Made by a program: the position numbers and the translations under genes
In this document: one piece after another, positions 33,139-41,003 of the stretch
How the letters are laid out: every line of letters starts with the position of its first letter
Numbering within the stretch: position 1 is the first letter of the stretch
From: Verrucomicrobiia bacterium
GTDB taxonomy: Bacteria > Verrucomicrobiota > Verrucomicrobiia > Verrucomicrobiales > DEV007
Assembly (NCBI GenBank): GCA_030425385.1
Contig: JAUIAH010000003.1
Span: 124,001 to 188,000 of the forward strand
DNA: 64,000 bases
Direction: 5' to 3'
Notes under the pieces: model-generated
What the model was told of the DNA's origin: nothing
Databases searched by the model: none
Seen by the model: only the letters and a program-made list of their open reading frames with translations

Positions 33139-34422
33139 CTAACGGACGCGCTGCATGCGCTTGGGAGTGATAAAGAGTGCTAGAAGGGCGCAGATGACGA
33201 AGATCAGAACGGTGATGAAGACGAGATCCTTGTCCACCGTCCATGGGCTCAGCAGGTCCTTCAACACCCGCTGATACATTTCCGGGTCTTGTGCATCATT
33301 GTAAGTCATTCCGGCCGATTCAGCAGCACGGAAGAAGGACTCGCCTTCACCACCCGCATCTTGTTCGAGGCGCACGTCGATGAAGTGCACCATGTCACTG
33401 GGAAAGACGGTGGCAAAGCCCTCGTCTCCATTGAAATAGTGCGCGTCCGTTTCACGGTAGAGCACGCGCCGATCTTTCCCATCGGTGATGATGAGAAAGA
33501 GGCGATTGGGGAATGTGAGGGGATCTTGCTGGTTGACATCAAGGTAAGTTTTCCAAATGCCCTCGCTGATAGGTGATCCTTGGTCGGTGCTCACGCCTTC
33601 GATGTGAGCGATCGCTTCGTCGGCATTCTCAAAAGCTTGCACTGAGCCGGAAAGGGAATCCATCTGGCCGGGCGTCACGTCCATGATCTCTCCGATAGAC
33701 CGGTAGGTGGGTTCGCGGTCGAAAGTGGTGATCACAAATTTCGATTTGTTAGGAAATTGAGGCAAGATGGTACGAAGGATCTCACGAGCTTGTGCAATGG
33801 GCTCCTCCATGCTGCCCGAATTATCGAGAAGGATGGCCACCAGTGATGGCTTGCTTAGACCTGGAATGAAGAGTACGGCGAGCCCTAACAGAGGCAGTAA
33901 GAGCCAAACCTTCGTTTGACGGAACGCACGGCGCAGACGTGTGACTGTGCGCACTTCTTCTCGCGGGGTATGCGCCTGTGGTGCCAAATTCTTTAACTTC
34001 TGCCGTGTGAAGCTTCCTCGAAGTTTCACCAAGGCGATGACTGGGCAGAGCATGGCGATGGTGAAGCTGATCAATGTTGGCAATTCATAATTGGTCCGGA
34101 AGGCTTCTCCTCGGCGACTGACAAAGGTGATCCATGCCACAAGGAGAAGAGCGGTGAGACAGCCAGCAACGAGCCAGGCGCGCCATAGATTAAAGATCCG
34201 GGTAAAGCGAACAGGAGGATCGCCTGGTAGAGGATTGGTATCTGAGTTAGGGTATGGGCGTCGGTAGACCTTGGCCATGATCAAGACCATGAAGATCATG
34301 ATGAGCACGGTGGCAATCGGCGTGACCCAGAACTTAAGGCTCAGCAGATTGGCGTGTTGAAAGTATTTCAGCAACGTTGGCCAAACGTTGTTGAAGCGTT
34401 CTGTGAGGGCGTCCAGATTCAT
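33139..34422 (-). CDS. Multi-pass membrane protein with vWA domain
   Basis: This 427-residue protein has an N-terminal membrane region of about four helices (near residues 30-50, 85-105, 115-135, 170-190). A vWA domain opens AILLDNSGSM, followed by LFLIITDGKDRR. One more transmembrane helix lies near the C-terminus (LVFITVLIFVICALLALFI). This is the general layout of BatA/BatB-like proteins, although the usual MoxR ATPase partner is not in the window. It is 13 bp from the next vWA gene and in the same operon. Confidence 0.7.
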   Translation of the reverse strand: MNLDALTERFNNVWPTLLKYFQHANLLSLKFWVTPIATVLIMIFMVLIMAKVYRRPYPNSDTNPLPGDPPVRFTRIFNLWRAWLVAGCLTALLLVAWITFVSRRGEAFRTNYELPTLISFTIAMLCPVIALVKLRGSFTRQKLKNLAPQAHTPREEVRTVTRLRRAFRQTKVWLLLPLLGLAVLFIPGLSKPSLVAILLDNSGSMEEPIAQAREILRTILPQFPNKSKFVITTFDREPTYRSIGEIMDVTPGQMDSLSGSVQAFENADEAIAHIEGVSTDQGSPISEGIWKTYLDVNQQDPLTFPNRLFLIITDGKDRRVLYRETDAHYFNGDEGFATVFPSDMVHFIDVRLEQDAGGEGESFFRAAESAGMTYNDAQDPEMYQRVLKDLLSPWTVDKDLVFITVLIFVICALLALFITPKRMQRVR

Positions 34423-34443
34423 GCCTTAGTTAGGAAAACCGGT

Positions 34444-35727
34444 TTAGCTGAGGATGACTTGCGTTTCTTCATTCTCCCAACCCCGTTCACGCCGCAAGCC
34501 ATAGGCGAGCACACAGAGGATCTGTCGACGCGGCAGATCCAGGTGACGGTAAACTCGTGGAAGCTGTTTGGACGCGTTGTTGCGCACGAAGCTGGCGTCG
34601 GTGTCCGTGAAGTCGGAGAACAGTGGAACGTAGTTTGGAGTATAACCAGCGAGTCGCCTCGTCTTCGTCAGAAGGGTTTCCACCATAGGGTTCACTTGAT
34701 CGGCAATGGCTTGGCATCCGTCATGAGACGAAAGAGCGCCGCAGAAATTCGGGAGATGGCGCAATTCCTCCACGAGAATGAGGTGATCACTGATGCTCTG
34801 CTCAAGGACATCGCGGTAGAGGGCGCGGTGAATCGTCCGGGCGCCTTCCTCAGGAGACGATGTGCGTTGCAGACGTTCAGACAACGAGAGATCACAAATA
34901 TAACCACTTTCCTCAGCGGCCTGCAGGAGTGCCCGCCAACGGGCTTGAGGCAGCGATGCTTGCTTGTGATGAAAGCGTGAGAGGATCCAGCTCATAAGGG
35001 CTAAGGATTCTCCAGGGTCCTCGGCTTCAGAAAGCGCATCATAGATAGTGCCGATGCGTTCTCGGATGTCTGCTAAGGAGTCGAGAAATTGGCGCGGGCC
35101 TTCGACTGCTTTGGGAATCCATTCGTCATTCTGAAAGAAGGGTGAGGCAGCCCCGGAAGCGGGAGTGGCGCGGTCCGTCGACAAGCGAGAACTCTCGCCA
35201 AGGTGATCGCGCAGCCGATCGGCGACTTGGCTGGTGTCTAACGTCGGGCTGGGCAAATTTCCTGGCAAATGACGCAAACTGTCCTCCACTCCTTCCAGGC
35301 GAAGCCGCTGGCGCTTCAACTCGTCGTGCTGATTCTTAAAACGTTGGGCGAGCCACCATCCTAATAGAAAGAGTGAGATAGGAAGAAGGACAAAGGCACT
35401 GAGCATGAGCCAGAGAAGGCGGCCTTGAAGGCCTTCCGTGATCCGGTGAATCCGGGCCACATCATTGCTGAGCCCTTGGTGTCGACGGCGTGCTTCAGCT
35501 TCCTGGATACCTGTCTCGCGTTCGAGAGATTCCAGTAGATCACTTCTTGTAATGGCTTGTAAGTTGGCCTCGATCGCCTCGATGCGGGTTGTATCGGCGG
35601 ATGCCTCCACCATTCCCTCGGGCTCCTCAACCTCAGAGGAATCCTGTGCGGGGACCGTCGCTATGAGGAGCCAAGCTGCGAGCGGCCACCGGAGCCAAGT
35701 GGAGAATCGCCGAGGAACGATAGCCAT
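34444..35727 (-). CDS. Coiled-coil membrane protein of unknown function
   Basis: The start is taken at the ATG 35725-35727 (MAIVPRRFSTWLRW), which opens a plausible signal peptide; an upstream in-frame ATG at 35772 would overlap the neighbouring gene. The 427 residues comprise a signal peptide, a coiled-coil-prone periplasmic stretch (about 30-100), a transmembrane helix (LLWLMLSAFVLLPISLFLLGWW) and a large cytoplasmic helical domain. No family was recognised. It lies upstream of the two vWA genes and probably works with them. Confidence 0.6.
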   Translation of the reverse strand: MAIVPRRFSTWLRWPLAAWLLIATVPAQDSSEVEEPEGMVEASADTTRIEAIEANLQAITRSDLLESLERETGIQEAEARRRHQGLSNDVARIHRITEGLQGRLLWLMLSAFVLLPISLFLLGWWLAQRFKNQHDELKRQRLRLEGVEDSLRHLPGNLPSPTLDTSQVADRLRDHLGESSRLSTDRATPASGAASPFFQNDEWIPKAVEGPRQFLDSLADIRERIGTIYDALSEAEDPGESLALMSWILSRFHHKQASLPQARWRALLQAAEESGYICDLSLSERLQRTSSPEEGARTIHRALYRDVLEQSISDHLILVEELRHLPNFCGALSSHDGCQAIADQVNPMVETLLTKTRRLAGYTPNYVPLFSDFTDTDASFVRNNASKQLPRVYRHLDLPRRQILCVLAYGLRRERGWENEETQVILS

Positions 35728-35768
35728 GAGAGGTGTAGGGTAGCCCGCTCCTTGCGAAGTGCAATCGT

Positions 35769-36872
35769 TCACCGTGTGCTCTCAGCGCCCGATAAGTGGT
35801 TGTTCACCAAATACTTGGCAAAGAGCTGTGCCTTGAGGAGACTACCATCTCGGTTGACGTGGCGACCATCGTGCCAATAGCGCTTCTCCTGTGACATCTG
35901 TGAAGCAAAGTCGAAACAAGGCAATTCCTTGTCTGCAGCAAGGCTTCGGACGACGGCATTCAGTTCTCGGAAGCCGCGCTGATAGAAATCAAAGCTGGCA
36001 TAATCATGCTCAAAACCGGGACACCAAGCCCAGGTGGTAAGCACGCATTCGACTCCGTGTTCGGCGCAAATGGCTGCCATATTGCGAAGGTTATTCCGAT
36101 AATGCGTTGGCGGGTGTTCATCTAGCAATTTATCGAAGGCAAGATTGGGATCCTCATATTGGCTGTAGGGGCCAATGTAAGTGTCGGCGTCCACAAACGG
36201 TTCCAACCCAATATGGGACCCTTTGTGAAGCCTCTTCACGATCCGATACATGGTCGAGTGCTGCTCTAGCCACGAAAGATCTTCCCATTCCCAGGCTTTC
36301 CGCCGACCGCGATTGTCCGCGCGGTAGTGCCCAGGACGTACAAAGCGGCAGTGAACGTCATTGGCGCCGTGGTGGATCAGCACCAGATCGGGCTCCATTT
36401 CTAATCCGCGAAAGCAGAGATTGATCAAGGACTCAAAGGAATTGTAGCCGGGAACCCCCGCATTGATGACCTCGACCGTGGAATATCCATGTTCCTCACG
36501 CAACAGGCGTTGGAGGTGAGCTGGAAAGGTCTCACGGTCAGCGCCGACGGCTTCGGTGTAGGTTGTGGAACCTCCGAGCGCCAGGATTCGGAAAGTCCCC
36601 TCAGGTTTGGTCAATGTCGTTTCAGGCCCTCGCCAACCGAGAGCATTGTGGTGCTTGTCGCCTTGGGTGTAGCCGGGAGTGTTCACATAAGTCAGATACG
36701 GATGGGTGCTCACTCGGCGCTCCCTAGGAGGAACGTCCTCAAACACGGAGAACTGGTGCCTGATGGGAGTCGGAGCGATCCACCGTACGTAGACGCGGGC
36801 CAACCCTTCGGTAACCAGTAAGCCAAAGCCAACGAGCAGGATCTTGGGCCAGAATGGCAAGCGACGGTTCAT
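35769..36872 (-). CDS. SGNH/GDSL-type hydrolase, membrane-anchored
   Basis: The start is the ATG at 36870-36872 (MNRRLPFWPK), giving 367 residues with an N-terminal membrane anchor. Catalytic blocks of the SGNH fold are visible: ILALGGSTTY (nucleophile Ser in block I), an INAGVPGYNS block II, IHHGANDVHC (block III Asn) and HDGRHVNRDG (Asp and His, block V). Such enzymes are esterases or deacetylases, often acting on cell-surface glycans. The 5' end is flanked by the REP-like repeat cluster. The substrate is unknown. Confidence 0.75.
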   Translation of the reverse strand: MNRRLPFWPKILLVGFGLLVTEGLARVYVRWIAPTPIRHQFSVFEDVPPRERRVSTHPYLTYVNTPGYTQGDKHHNALGWRGPETTLTKPEGTFRILALGGSTTYTEAVGADRETFPAHLQRLLREEHGYSTVEVINAGVPGYNSFESLINLCFRGLEMEPDLVLIHHGANDVHCRFVRPGHYRADNRGRRKAWEWEDLSWLEQHSTMYRIVKRLHKGSHIGLEPFVDADTYIGPYSQYEDPNLAFDKLLDEHPPTHYRNNLRNMAAICAEHGVECVLTTWAWCPGFEHDYASFDFYQRGFRELNAVVRSLAADKELPCFDFASQMSQEKRYWHDGRHVNRDGSLLKAQLFAKYLVNNHLSGAESTR

Positions 36873-36920
36873 GCGGTCATTGTGGGCCAAACCCGAGCGG
36901 GAACAACACCAGGCTAGCGC

Positions 36921-36970
36921 GAAGTCCACCGCATCTGCGTCAACCTCATTTCAATAAAAGCAGTGTGCTG
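36921..36970 (+). repeat. REP-like repeat copy A
   Basis: This 50-bp unit matches copy B (37034-37083) at 47 of 50 positions. It contains GTCAACC and ATTTCAATAAAAGCA, the same core found on the minus strand next to the RAYT gene. Short tandem units of the form gctgttatcgggaggcg follow it. It lies between the SGNH hydrolase and YdcF-like genes. Confidence 0.8.
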
Positions 36971-37026
36971 TTATCGGGAGGCGAAAGCGGTGTGCTGTTA
37001 TCGGGAGGCGCTGTTATCGGAAGGCG
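36964..37026 (+). repeat. Tandem short repeats between the two REP-like copies
   Basis: The unit gtgtgctgttatcgggaggcg occurs at 36964 and 36990 (the second preceded by aaagcg), followed by a shorter ctgttatcggaaggcg at 37011. Diverged versions follow copy B at 37077-37111. The units look like decayed right halves of the REP palindrome. Confidence 0.7.
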
Positions 37027-37033
37027 CTGGAGC

Positions 37034-37083
37034 GAAGTCTACCACATCGGCGTCAACCTCATTTCAATAAAAGCAGTGTGCTG
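37034..37083 (+). repeat. REP-like repeat copy B
   Basis: This is the second 50-bp copy, with the ATTTCAATAAAAGCA core at 37061-37075. Its right half continues as gctgctatccagaggcg, which no longer pairs well with the left half. Confidence 0.8.
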
Positions 37084-37133
37084 CTATCCAGAGGCGCTGT
37101 TATTGGGAAGCGGTCGATGGGTGTGCGGGGCCT

Positions 37134-37799
37134 TCAACGACCGCTGTCGGCGAATTGTTCGAAGGTAGAGGCGATCAGCTCCATGACGACCGATTTCATG
37201 CCGCTGCTGGATTTCCACCAGCTCGCGGGGGAATAGGTCTCGGGGTCGGCGACGATCATGCCAATGGCGATGTCCTTTCCAAAGATCTTGTGAGCGACCA
37301 TTCGGCTGCGCCGTGCGTGGGCGCCCTCCGAGACGATGTTGATGCGCTTGTGGGAAACACCGAGCGCCTCGAGCTTTGCCTTGGCGGCTTCGAATCCCTT
37401 GTACGTGCGGTGGCGCTGGATGGGACCGCCCGGCGCGACGATGAGCTTATCAGGAGGCACCCCCATCCCCTTCAGGGTCTCAGCCGAGAGGGTGGCCCAG
37501 TCTTTCCACTCGGAAAGCACGTGGCCTTTGTCCAGATCCACTCCGGCCGCGCAGATAAAGTCACACCGGTTGGCGTCGAGTTCCTCCTTGGCAAGACGGA
37601 GCACTAGATCGGGAATCCAGCCTTCGACAATGACGATGTCGGCTTGGCCGAGGCGGTCATCATGGGCGAGGAAAGGATAGAGCCCTCTGAGGACGAGAAA
37701 GAAGACTCCTAAGGCGATCAGCAGAAAGAGAATCCAACCTTTCCAGGTGGGAAGAATGAGCTGTCGGCGTCGTGCCAGTCCGAACCACATGGCGAGCAT
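37134..37799 (-). CDS. YdcF/SanA-like DUF218 membrane protein
   Basis: The start chosen is the ATG at 37799 (MLAMWFGLARRR), giving about 221 residues; a Met at 37853 would overlap the divergent CotH gene. One N-terminal transmembrane helix (WILFLLIALGVFFLVLRGLY) is followed by a DUF218 domain with IVIVEGWIPD near its start and an INIVSEGAHARRSRMV segment, where this family keeps conserved Ser, His and Arg residues. The family is linked to envelope integrity and peptidoglycan or surface-polymer metabolism in other bacteria. The gene ends just past the REP-like repeats. Confidence 0.7.
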   Translation of the reverse strand: MLAMWFGLARRRQLILPTWKGWILFLLIALGVFFLVLRGLYPFLAHDDRLGQADIVIVEGWIPDLVLRLAKEELDANRCDFICAAGVDLDKGHVLSEWKDWATLSAETLKGMGVPPDKLIVAPGGPIQRHRTYKGFEAAKAKLEALGVSHKRINIVSEGAHARRSRMVAHKIFGKDIAIGMIVADPETYSPASWWKSSSGMKSVVMELIASTFEQFADSGR

Positions 37800-37883
37800 C
37801 CAAGGGGGTGACGACGGAAAGTCAAGACTGGCAGTGGCGTGATTCCATTGCATTTCACAGGCAGGGAGGCGAACATCTCTCTC

Positions 37884-40800
37884 ATGGTCCGGATCCTATT
37901 CGTTTGTGCGCTGTGGGGGCTCGCTGCCTCTTCGTTAAAGGGGGAACCCGTGATTTCGGAATTCATGGCGCAGAATGCTTCCGGTCATCGTGATGATGAA
38001 GGCGAACCTTCCGATTGGATTGAGATCCACAATCCGACTGCAGACGCGTTGCAACTTGAGGGCTATGCGCTGACAGACTCCAAAGACGACCTCCAACAGT
38101 GGACGTTTCCTAAGATCACGCTGCCTGCTGGCGGTTATCTTTTAGTGCATGCGTCAGGAAACTCGAAGAAACAAGTTCCCGAGCCTTTTCGTCAAGACGA
38201 GCGGAGACGACGATTGCTGGATGCTGGATTGCCGGAGGGCTTGATTGATAACTTGTCACCTGAACAATTGGACCGCTTTCTGAGGCGCTTGAATGACCAA
38301 CAACGCCGCGTGCGCCTACCTCGTCGTCATATTCAAGCGCTTCATACCAATTTCAAATTGGACGGTGATGGCGAATTTCTCGCCCTTGTTAAGCCTGATG
38401 GGAAAACACTCTGCCATGCGTTTGAGCCTGAGTTTCCCAAGCAATTCGATAATGTGTCTTACGGATTGATTGAGGGAGATCGTAATCGCGTGGGCTATTT
38501 GTTAGAGCCTTCCCCCGGACGTCCGAATGGCCCAGAGTTGGCCGGTTTCGTAGAGCCCGTGGAGTTCAGTGCGGCAGCGGGGTTTTACCAGGATTCGCTG
38601 GTGCTGACATTAGCGTCTGCGACGGAAGGTGCCGAAATTCGATTCTCCATGAATGGCAGTCTACCGTCGGTTGGTTCGGGCACGGTTTACCAGAAACCGC
38701 TTACCCTGACAAAGACAACAACTTTGCGTGTCATGGCGTCGAAGCCTGGGTATCGGTCTCCGCGGGTCCAAACGAGGACATTCTTCTTTCTTGATGATGT
38801 CGTGCGGCAATCGGATCGGGAGTCGCCTCCGGACTGGCCTGGCAATTATGTCAATGGGCAGGAGCTCGACTATGGGATGAGCCGAGAGGTCGTGGAGGCG
38901 CATTCGCCAGAGGTCGTGAAGGCCTCTCTTCGTGCACTGCCCACGCTTTCGATAGTGGCTCCGCTCGATAGCTTATTTGATCGACGGCGTGGCATCTATG
39001 TGAATGCAGATCGTAGCGGGCGGGATTGGGAGCGAGAGGCTTCAGTCGAATTGATCCATCCCACTGGAGAGGACGGGTTTCAGATCGATGGAGGTTTGCG
39101 CATGCGGGGTGGCTTCAGTCGGCAAGGGGCCAACCCGAAACATGGATTTCGCATGATCTTTCGCAAAGAATACGGTAAAGGGAAACTGAAATATCCACTC
39201 TTTGGGAAAGAAGGGGCGGATGAATATGATAAAATCGATTTCCGCTCAAGTATGAATTACTCCTGGGCGATGGGGCATGGGCGCGGGAACACCCTGCTAC
39301 GTGATGTGTGGTCGCGCGACACGCAGCGAGACATGGGTCAACCCTACACGCGGAGTCGTTTTTATCATTTGTATCTCAATGGGCACTATTGGGGGATTTA
39401 TATGACGCAAGAACGTGCGGAGGCTTCTTTCGGCGCCACGTATCTTGGCGGAAAGAAAGAAGATTATGATACCGTGAAGACTCACGGGGAGGTGGCGGAC
39501 GGAACCGGCGAGGCTCGAGGACGACTCTTTCGTGCGACGTTGCAGGGATTTGAGGATGAGGAGAATTATTTCCGTGTGCAGGGGCTCACCGTGGATGGGT
39601 CCCCCAATCCAGAATACGAGCGCCTGGTGGATATCGACAATATCATCGATTACATGCTCATCACGTTCTATACCGGGGACAAAGATGGTCCAGGGGGTGT
39701 CTTCAGTAAGGGAAATAACTATTTCTCGATCTACAACCGCCGCAATCCTGACGGATTCAAGTTCTTCGAACACGATTCAGAGCATTCGTTAGGTCTGGGC
39801 CAGGAAGATATGACAGGTTCCTATATCGACGAGGGGCGATGGCGGATGAGTGAACGGCAGTTCAATGTGCATTGGTTGCACACGCGGTTGGCGGCCAGTC
39901 CGCATTACGTCGAGCGCTTCACGGAGCGGACGGAGCAGCATTTGTATGGTGGCGGAGCGCTATCGCCAGAGGCATGTTTGGAGCGCTTGGCGAAACGCGA
40001 GCGCACGATTGATCAGGCAATCATTGCGCATTCGGCGAGATGGGGAGACGCGGGTGGTTGGGATCGTTCGCGCACCCGAGAGGATTGGAAAGAAGAGGTG
40101 GATCGCATTCGCGAGTTCATGGCTGGGCGCAATGAGACGTTGATTCGGCAATTGCATTACCGTGGGTGGTATACCGGCTTGCCAGCGCCCACCTTCACCA
40201 GGAGCGGTGGGCCCGTTTCTGAGCCTTTCCAATTGTTTGCCAAGTCAGGCGAAGGCGTGATTTATGCGACCACCGATGGCTCGGATCCTCGTGGGCCGGA
40301 TGGGAATCGATCGTCCAGCGCGGTTCGGATGGAGATTCCGCAAGTGGATCGTATCAGCCTCTTGCGATCGCCTGCCCTCGTGCGTGCTCATGTGCCGCGG
40401 GATGGTCAATTAGGCATGGCGTGGACGAGTCTCCCTTTTGATGATTCCGCTTGGATGGTGGGGAGATCGGGAGTGGGATACGACACGCGCATGGACTATC
40501 GGCAATTGATTGGGCTCGATTTGGAAGAGGTGATGCATGCGAAGAATACCTCCGTTTATGTGAGAACTCGGTTTGCCCTCGATGATCTTGCAATCGTGCA
40601 GGACGGCGAGCTTACCTTGCGCATGCGTTATGATGACGGGTTCGTCGCTTACCTCAATGGAGAACGCGTAGTGGCTGCCAATGCGCCCGACCTTGCCGAT
40701 TGGCAGGCGACGGCTATCAATGATCATCCTGATGACGAAGCGAGAGTCTTTGCTGACTTCTCACTCGACCACGCTCGTGCGTTGCTCCGTGAGGGAGAGA

Positions 40801-40994
40801 ATGTGTTAGCAATCCATGGGATGGATGGAGAAAGCAGCTCCGATTTCCTCATCACTCCCGAGATTGAAATCGTTCGCTACTCAGGTGCTGAACCGCTCCG
40901 CCTTCCAGCCGGGAGAACGACCGTGCAGGCGCGCTCATTCAAGGATGGGAAATGGTCTCCCGCGACGATCCTGTCGTTTGTGCGGGAACCGTAG
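37884..40994 (+). CDS. Large secreted CotH-kinase-family protein with lamin-tail domain
   Basis: The start is the ATG at 37884 (MVRILFVCALWGLAASS), a signal peptide; the frame is open from 37839. The 1036-residue protein begins with a lamin-tail domain (ISEFMAQNASG, SDWIEIHNPT), then a chitobiase-C-like fold (EIRFSMNGSLPSVGSGTVY). The CotH domain (about 350-750) carries LRMRGGFSRQG, FRSSMNYSW, a RSRFYHLYLNGHYWGIY block and FFEHDSEHS. A second chitobiase-C-like unit and a jelly-roll end follow. CotH proteins are atypical kinases in Bacillus spores, and the combination seen here is common in secreted verrucomicrobial and planctomycete proteins. The role in this organism is unknown. Confidence 0.85.
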   Translation: MVRILFVCALWGLAASSLKGEPVISEFMAQNASGHRDDEGEPSDWIEIHNPTADALQLEGYALTDSKDDLQQWTFPKITLPAGGYLLVHASGNSKKQVPEPFRQDERRRRLLDAGLPEGLIDNLSPEQLDRFLRRLNDQQRRVRLPRRHIQALHTNFKLDGDGEFLALVKPDGKTLCHAFEPEFPKQFDNVSYGLIEGDRNRVGYLLEPSPGRPNGPELAGFVEPVEFSAAAGFYQDSLVLTLASATEGAEIRFSMNGSLPSVGSGTVYQKPLTLTKTTTLRVMASKPGYRSPRVQTRTFFFLDDVVRQSDRESPPDWPGNYVNGQELDYGMSREVVEAHSPEVVKASLRALPTLSIVAPLDSLFDRRRGIYVNADRSGRDWEREASVELIHPTGEDGFQIDGGLRMRGGFSRQGANPKHGFRMIFRKEYGKGKLKYPLFGKEGADEYDKIDFRSSMNYSWAMGHGRGNTLLRDVWSRDTQRDMGQPYTRSRFYHLYLNGHYWGIYMTQERAEASFGATYLGGKKEDYDTVKTHGEVADGTGEARGRLFRATLQGFEDEENYFRVQGLTVDGSPNPEYERLVDIDNIIDYMLITFYTGDKDGPGGVFSKGNNYFSIYNRRNPDGFKFFEHDSEHSLGLGQEDMTGSYIDEGRWRMSERQFNVHWLHTRLAASPHYVERFTERTEQHLYGGGALSPEACLERLAKRERTIDQAIIAHSARWGDAGGWDRSRTREDWKEEVDRIREFMAGRNETLIRQLHYRGWYTGLPAPTFTRSGGPVSEPFQLFAKSGEGVIYATTDGSDPRGPDGNRSSSAVRMEIPQVDRISLLRSPALVRAHVPRDGQLGMAWTSLPFDDSAWMVGRSGVGYDTRMDYRQLIGLDLEEVMHAKNTSVYVRTRFALDDLAIVQDGELTLRMRYDDGFVAYLNGERVVAANAPDLADWQATAINDHPDDEARVFADFSLDHARALLREGENVLAIHGMDGESSSDFLITPEIEIVRYSGAEPLRLPAGRTTVQARSFKDGKWSPATILSFVREP

Positions 40995-41003
40995 CCGAGC
41001 TTT

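Noticed and set aside
36854-37168. A possible gene across the REP-like repeats
   Set aside because: The translation is just the repeat units read through; no start signal, and the repeats explain the open frame.
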